DNA of 43,249 nucleotides. It comes from an uncultured Campylobacteraceae bacterium (GTDB taxonomy: Bacteria > Campylobacterota > Campylobacteria > Campylobacterales > Arcobacteraceae). Positions 39,673-43,249 of this stretch are shown here, piece by piece. The stretch spans positions 1 to 43,249 of the forward strand of contig CAJXPH010000002.1 in NCBI GenBank assembly GCA_913057765.1, in the 5' to 3' direction. The notes under the pieces were generated by a model, which was not told where the DNA came from, searched no databases, and was given only the letters and a program-made list of their open reading frames with translations. Both the position numbers and the translations under genes were made by a program. Numbering within the stretch: the first letter of the stretch is position 1; every line of letters starts with the position of its first letter.

Positions 39673-41016
39673 TTATTTATTTGGATCAGTTTCTATTCTA
39701 AACTCTACTCTTCTTGATAATTCAATATTTTCCGAACCATCTGCATTTAGAACTAATTCTGATGAAGACTTACCTTCTGGAACAAATGCTTTTTTGATAA
39801 ATAACTTATTATCAGAAACAGCAGGATCAGTAATACCTGACATATAATCTAATACAGTACCAGCTCTTTTTTGTGATAATATTCTATTTTTTTCAAACTT
39901 AGCTTCTGGTGTTGGAGCTGTTCTATATCTTGAAGATGTATGTCCTTCAACATTTACACTTACAATCTCAGATTCGTAATCTTTTAAGATATTGATATAT
40001 CTTGGGAAAAAGCTATTTAAAATCTCTTTGTATTCAGTTCTAATTTTACTACTTCCTCTTGTAAACATAAGTGCTGGGTTTTTAAATCTAAATGTTAATG
40101 TATCTTCATCTAATTCAGCATTCCAATCAGCAAAATCTGGTCCAAATTCACTATTTAATGCATTATATAAGTCATTTAATACGTGTATTGTTAAATCATC
40201 TTCAGCTTTTCCTCTTTGATTAGCAGAATTTACTGCCATTGCAGAAGCCGTGTAATCACCATTTGCTAGCTTATTTTCTACATCTGCACACCATCTATTA
40301 CCATCAATATTACCATCAATTACAGTTTGTCCACCATCAAATGACAATTGAACTTGTTGAACATCAGAATCAAGAACATTACCACAAATTTGAGGTGTAT
40401 TATCATTAATTACTTTGTAATCATCAATTGTAATTAAGTTATAAAATTGTTCTTCTGCAACTGGTGCAGCTGCCATAACTTTTTCAGTACATTCAGCTTC
40501 AACATTTTCAGCTCTTAAAAGCTGTGCAATTTTTACATCATTTGTTTTTGATGCATAATGTAAAGGTGACATATCATACTTATCTAATACGTCTCTAGAA
40601 GCACCATTACAAATAAGTAGTTTTGACATATTTGTATAACCATTTCTAGTTGAATCAATTAATGGTGTATCACCATATTTATCAATACTATTTACACCCG
40701 CCCCATTTCCTATTAACATTGTTGCTGCATCAAAATGATTAAATCTAGATGCTAAATGTAATGGAGTATAACCGAACCTATCTTTTTCATTTAAATTGAT
40801 TTTTTCATCAATAAAGAATTTAACTAACTTCAAATCATTTACTCTAACTGCATCGTGAATTGTTGACTCAGTTAAAATGTCCTTATGACTTAAACCTGTA
40901 ATTTTGTTACCTTGTGCCATGTTTTCTTTGTTACTCATAGCATTTTCATTTTTAGCTGTACAACCAGTAAAAACGATTAATGCCGCAACGCTTAATCCGA
41001 ATAAATATTTTTTCAT
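39673..41016 (-). CDS. Lipoprotein with ankyrin repeats and C-terminal OmpA-like domain
   Basis: Start reassigned to MKKYLFGLSVAALIVFTGCTAK; ankyrin DRFGYTPLHLASRFNHFDAATMLIGNGAGVNSIDKYGDTPL; OmpA-like SVNVEGHTSSRYRT...KNRILSQKRAGTVLDYM. Confidence 0.88.
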   Translation of the reverse strand: MKKYLFGLSVAALIVFTGCTAKNENAMSNKENMAQGNKITGLSHKDILTESTIHDAVRVNDLKLVKFFIDEKINLNEKDRFGYTPLHLASRFNHFDAATMLIGNGAGVNSIDKYGDTPLIDSTRNGYTNMSKLLICNGASRDVLDKYDMSPLHYASKTNDVKIAQLLRAENVEAECTEKVMAAAPVAEEQFYNLITIDDYKVINDNTPQICGNVLDSDVQQVQLSFDGGQTVIDGNIDGNRWCADVENKLANGDYTASAMAVNSANQRGKAEDDLTIHVLNDLYNALNSEFGPDFADWNAELDEDTLTFRFKNPALMFTRGSSKIRTEYKEILNSFFPRYINILKDYESEIVSVNVEGHTSSRYRTAPTPEAKFEKNRILSQKRAGTVLDYMSGITDPAVSDNKLFIKKAFVPEGKSSSELVLNADGSENIELSRRVEFRIETDPNK

Positions 41017-41035
41017 TTTTGTCTCCCTTTTTAAT

Positions 41036-42526
41036 TTATCTTTCATGTAATGAATTTTGTTTAACTTTCAATATAGGTTTTAAAATAAAATCCAATATCG
41101 TCTTCTTTCCAGTTATAATATCAACACTTGCCACCATTCCAGGAATGATTGGAAGTTTGTTTCCGTTTCTTTCTAAATAGTTTTTACCTGTTTTGACAAT
41201 AACTCTATAATAACTCTTACCCTCCTTAGATTCTTTATCTATAATACTATCTGCTGATATTTCCACAATTTTACCATCAAGTCCACCATAGATTGAAAAA
41301 TCGTATGCTGTAATTTTTACAATTGCTTTTTGACTTGGATTAATAAATGCAATATCCTTAGGATCAATTTTCGCTTCTACTAGTAATACATCACTAACAG
41401 GAACAATTTCAACTAAATCCATACCAGATTGAACTACACCTCCTATTGTGTTAAAGTTAAGTTGTTTAATAATTCCATCAACAGGAGAAACAATAGTTGT
41501 TTTAGCAACCCTATCTTCATCTCCAACTAACTTAGCTTCAAATTTATTAATTAAACTTGCTGTCTTTTGTAAGAGATCAGAAGCTTCTGCCCTAAATGCA
41601 TTTAACTTCTCAGAGATTCTATTATTTGCTTCAGAGATAGCTAACTCTGATCTTCTAACTGATAGAAGTGCAGATTCTAAATCTCCACTTACATTTGTAT
41701 ATTCTCTTTCAATAGTTAACAAGTCAAATTTTGATTTAACACCTCTACGTGCTAGTTTTTGAACCTGAACTCTTTGTTGTTTTATTAAAGAAAAACTTTT
41801 CTTTAAGTTTTTAATTGAGTTTTTTATTTCTCTTAATTCTTGTCTTTTTTGTCCCAATTGCGTCTTTAATACACTAACTGATGACTTTAATTCTTTATAT
41901 CTATTAACTAATAGACTTTGTTCTAATTTATCATACCTTGAGTCATCCTCTAAAACTTCTTTTGGAAAAACGAACTTTGGTAATTTCTTTCTAACATCAA
42001 TTTTTGATTCAATTTCAAGTCTTGTTTTTACTGCTAATAAACTAATATACTCTTGTTTACTCTCTTCTAACGTTGCTTGAAACCTTGTAGTATCAATTTT
42101 CATCAAAGAAGAGCCTTTTTTTATAAATTGTCCTTCTTTTATAAAAATTTCTGAAATAATACCACCATCAAGTGATTGAATTCTTTGAATTTTATCTGTA
42201 GGAATTACTTTTCCATTCCCACGTGCTAATTCATCTACTTCAGCTAGAGCTGCCCATGATATTGCACCAATAAAAAATAATGTTATAAATAAGAAAACAA
42301 ATCCAGATAACCTGCTTGGCTGTTCATTAGCATCCGAATAACTTGAATATACAAACTCTAAGTCTTCATCCTCTTCATCTGAGAGCCCATACATACGTCC
42401 AAACCAACCAACTCTTTTTTTCGTTTTTAATTTTTCTGAGGCTTCAGTATATGACGAATTGTCGTCTATGGTTTTGTTTTCTTCAATAACTTGTGGTATT
42501 GGATTTTTATTTTCCATTTTTACCAC
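41036..42526 (-). CDS. HlyD/LapC-family type I secretion membrane fusion protein
   Basis: Single TM, EVDELARGNGKVIPTDKIQRIQSLDGGIISEIFIKEGQFIKKGSSLMKID, TTIVSPVDGIIKQLNFNTIGGVVQSGMDLVEIVP. Confidence 0.93.
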   Translation of the reverse strand: MVKMENKNPIPQVIEENKTIDDNSSYTEASEKLKTKKRVGWFGRMYGLSDEEDEDLEFVYSSYSDANEQPSRLSGFVFLFITLFFIGAISWAALAEVDELARGNGKVIPTDKIQRIQSLDGGIISEIFIKEGQFIKKGSSLMKIDTTRFQATLEESKQEYISLLAVKTRLEIESKIDVRKKLPKFVFPKEVLEDDSRYDKLEQSLLVNRYKELKSSVSVLKTQLGQKRQELREIKNSIKNLKKSFSLIKQQRVQVQKLARRGVKSKFDLLTIEREYTNVSGDLESALLSVRRSELAISEANNRISEKLNAFRAEASDLLQKTASLINKFEAKLVGDEDRVAKTTIVSPVDGIIKQLNFNTIGGVVQSGMDLVEIVPVSDVLLVEAKIDPKDIAFINPSQKAIVKITAYDFSIYGGLDGKIVEISADSIIDKESKEGKSYYRVIVKTGKNYLERNGNKLPIIPGMVASVDIITGKKTILDFILKPILKVKQNSLHER

Positions 42527-43199
42527 CTATATTTGATTTAAATACTTCTTCTTTTGGCCCATCAAAAGCAACAGCTCCATTTTCTATAATAATTACTCTA
42601 TCAACTAATTGTAATAATGAAGTTTTATGAGTAACAATTACTAAAGTTTTATTCTCAATAATTTTTTCTATTTTATTAATAAATGCTTTTTCTGTTTGTC
42701 TATCCATTGCATTTGTTGGTTCATCAAGCATCATTATATTTGGATTTGAAATAAGTGATCGAGCTAAGGTAACAGATTGTCTCTCTCCTCCACTTAATCC
42801 TTCACCTCTTTCTCCTACCATTAAATCAAAACCTGCTTCATGTTTACCTAAAAATTCATCAAGTCCTGCAATTTTTGAAACTTTTAATAACTCTTCATCA
42901 GAGATATACTGTTCTCCAATTGTAATATTATCTTTAATAGTTCCCATGAATAAAAATGGTTCTTGAGGAACACAACCAATTGCCCGTCTTAAATCTATTG
43001 GGTCAATCTGTCTTGTATCTAATCCATCAATTAATATAGATCCACTCTTTGGTTCATATAAATTTAAAATAAGTTTTAAAAGTGTTGACTTTCCTGAACC
43101 AATTTTTCCTAAAATTGCAACTCTTTCCCCTTCATTTATAGTAAGGTTTAAATTTTTGATAGTTTGATGATTTTGGTCTTTATATGAAAACATCACATC
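42507..43199 (-). CDS. Type I secretion ABC transporter (LapB/HlyB-like), C-terminal ATPase part; 5' truncated by contig end
   Basis: Walker A GKIGSGKST, signature GEGLSGGERQSVTLARSL, Walker B IMMLDEPTNAMD; MYKRQ start is adapter-derived. Confidence 0.92.
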   Translation of the reverse strand, partial: DVMFSYKDQNHQTIKNLNLTINEGERVAILGKIGSGKSTLLKLILNLYEPKSGSILIDGLDTRQIDPIDLRRAIGCVPQEPFLFMGTIKDNITIGEQYISDEELLKVSKIAGLDEFLGKHEAGFDLMVGERGEGLSGGERQSVTLARSLISNPNIMMLDEPTNAMDRQTEKAFINKIEKIIENKTLVIVTHKTSLLQLVDRVIIIENGAVAFDGPKEEVFKSNIGGKNGK

Positions 43200-43249
43200 C
43201 TGTCTCTTATACACATCTCCGAGCCCACGAGACCAGAGAGGATCTCGTA
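43200..43249 (-). other. Illumina Nextera P7-side adapter contamination: CTGTCTCTTATACACATCTCCGAGCCCACGAGAC, i7 index CAGAGAGG, then ATCTCGTA
   Basis: Exact match to the Nextera read-2 adapter at 43200..43233; index at 43234..43241; start of P7 at 43242. Confidence 0.98.

Overview
The window is a 43.2 kb contig with intact Illumina Nextera adapter and index sequence at both ends, so genomic sequence is about 48..43199. It is AT-rich and gene-dense. Gene content suggests Campylobacterota, Arcobacter-like (inference). Left to right it holds: a truncated FliM C-terminus; a nitrogen-control locus (pyrC, two amtB-PII pairs, a membrane protein, a small NtrC/Fis-like ATPase lacking GAFTGA, and glnD); an LplT-PlsC-Aas fusion with an amidohydrolase and a MerR-type regulator; rarD; a ten-gene arsenic locus (arsR, GGCT-like, arsB, arsC, permease, rhodanese, thioredoxin-like, arsD, arsA) with two ArsR-type operators; transketolase; and a type I secretion/giant adhesin locus. 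The adhesin locus has a 4684-aa substrate with three vWA domains, a soluble histidine kinase, a WG-repeat lipoprotein, an ankyrin-OmpA lipoprotein, a HlyD-family adaptor and a truncated ABC exporter. The most interesting candidates are (i) three copies of the dyad TGTATA-N5-TATACA found only in the nitrogen-locus intergenic regions, which suggests an undescribed regulon, and (ii) the adhesin locus with its unusual accessory genes and a 564-bp internal identical repeat. I saw no CRISPR array, tRNA, rRNA or transposase. All family calls come from reading motifs, not from database searches.
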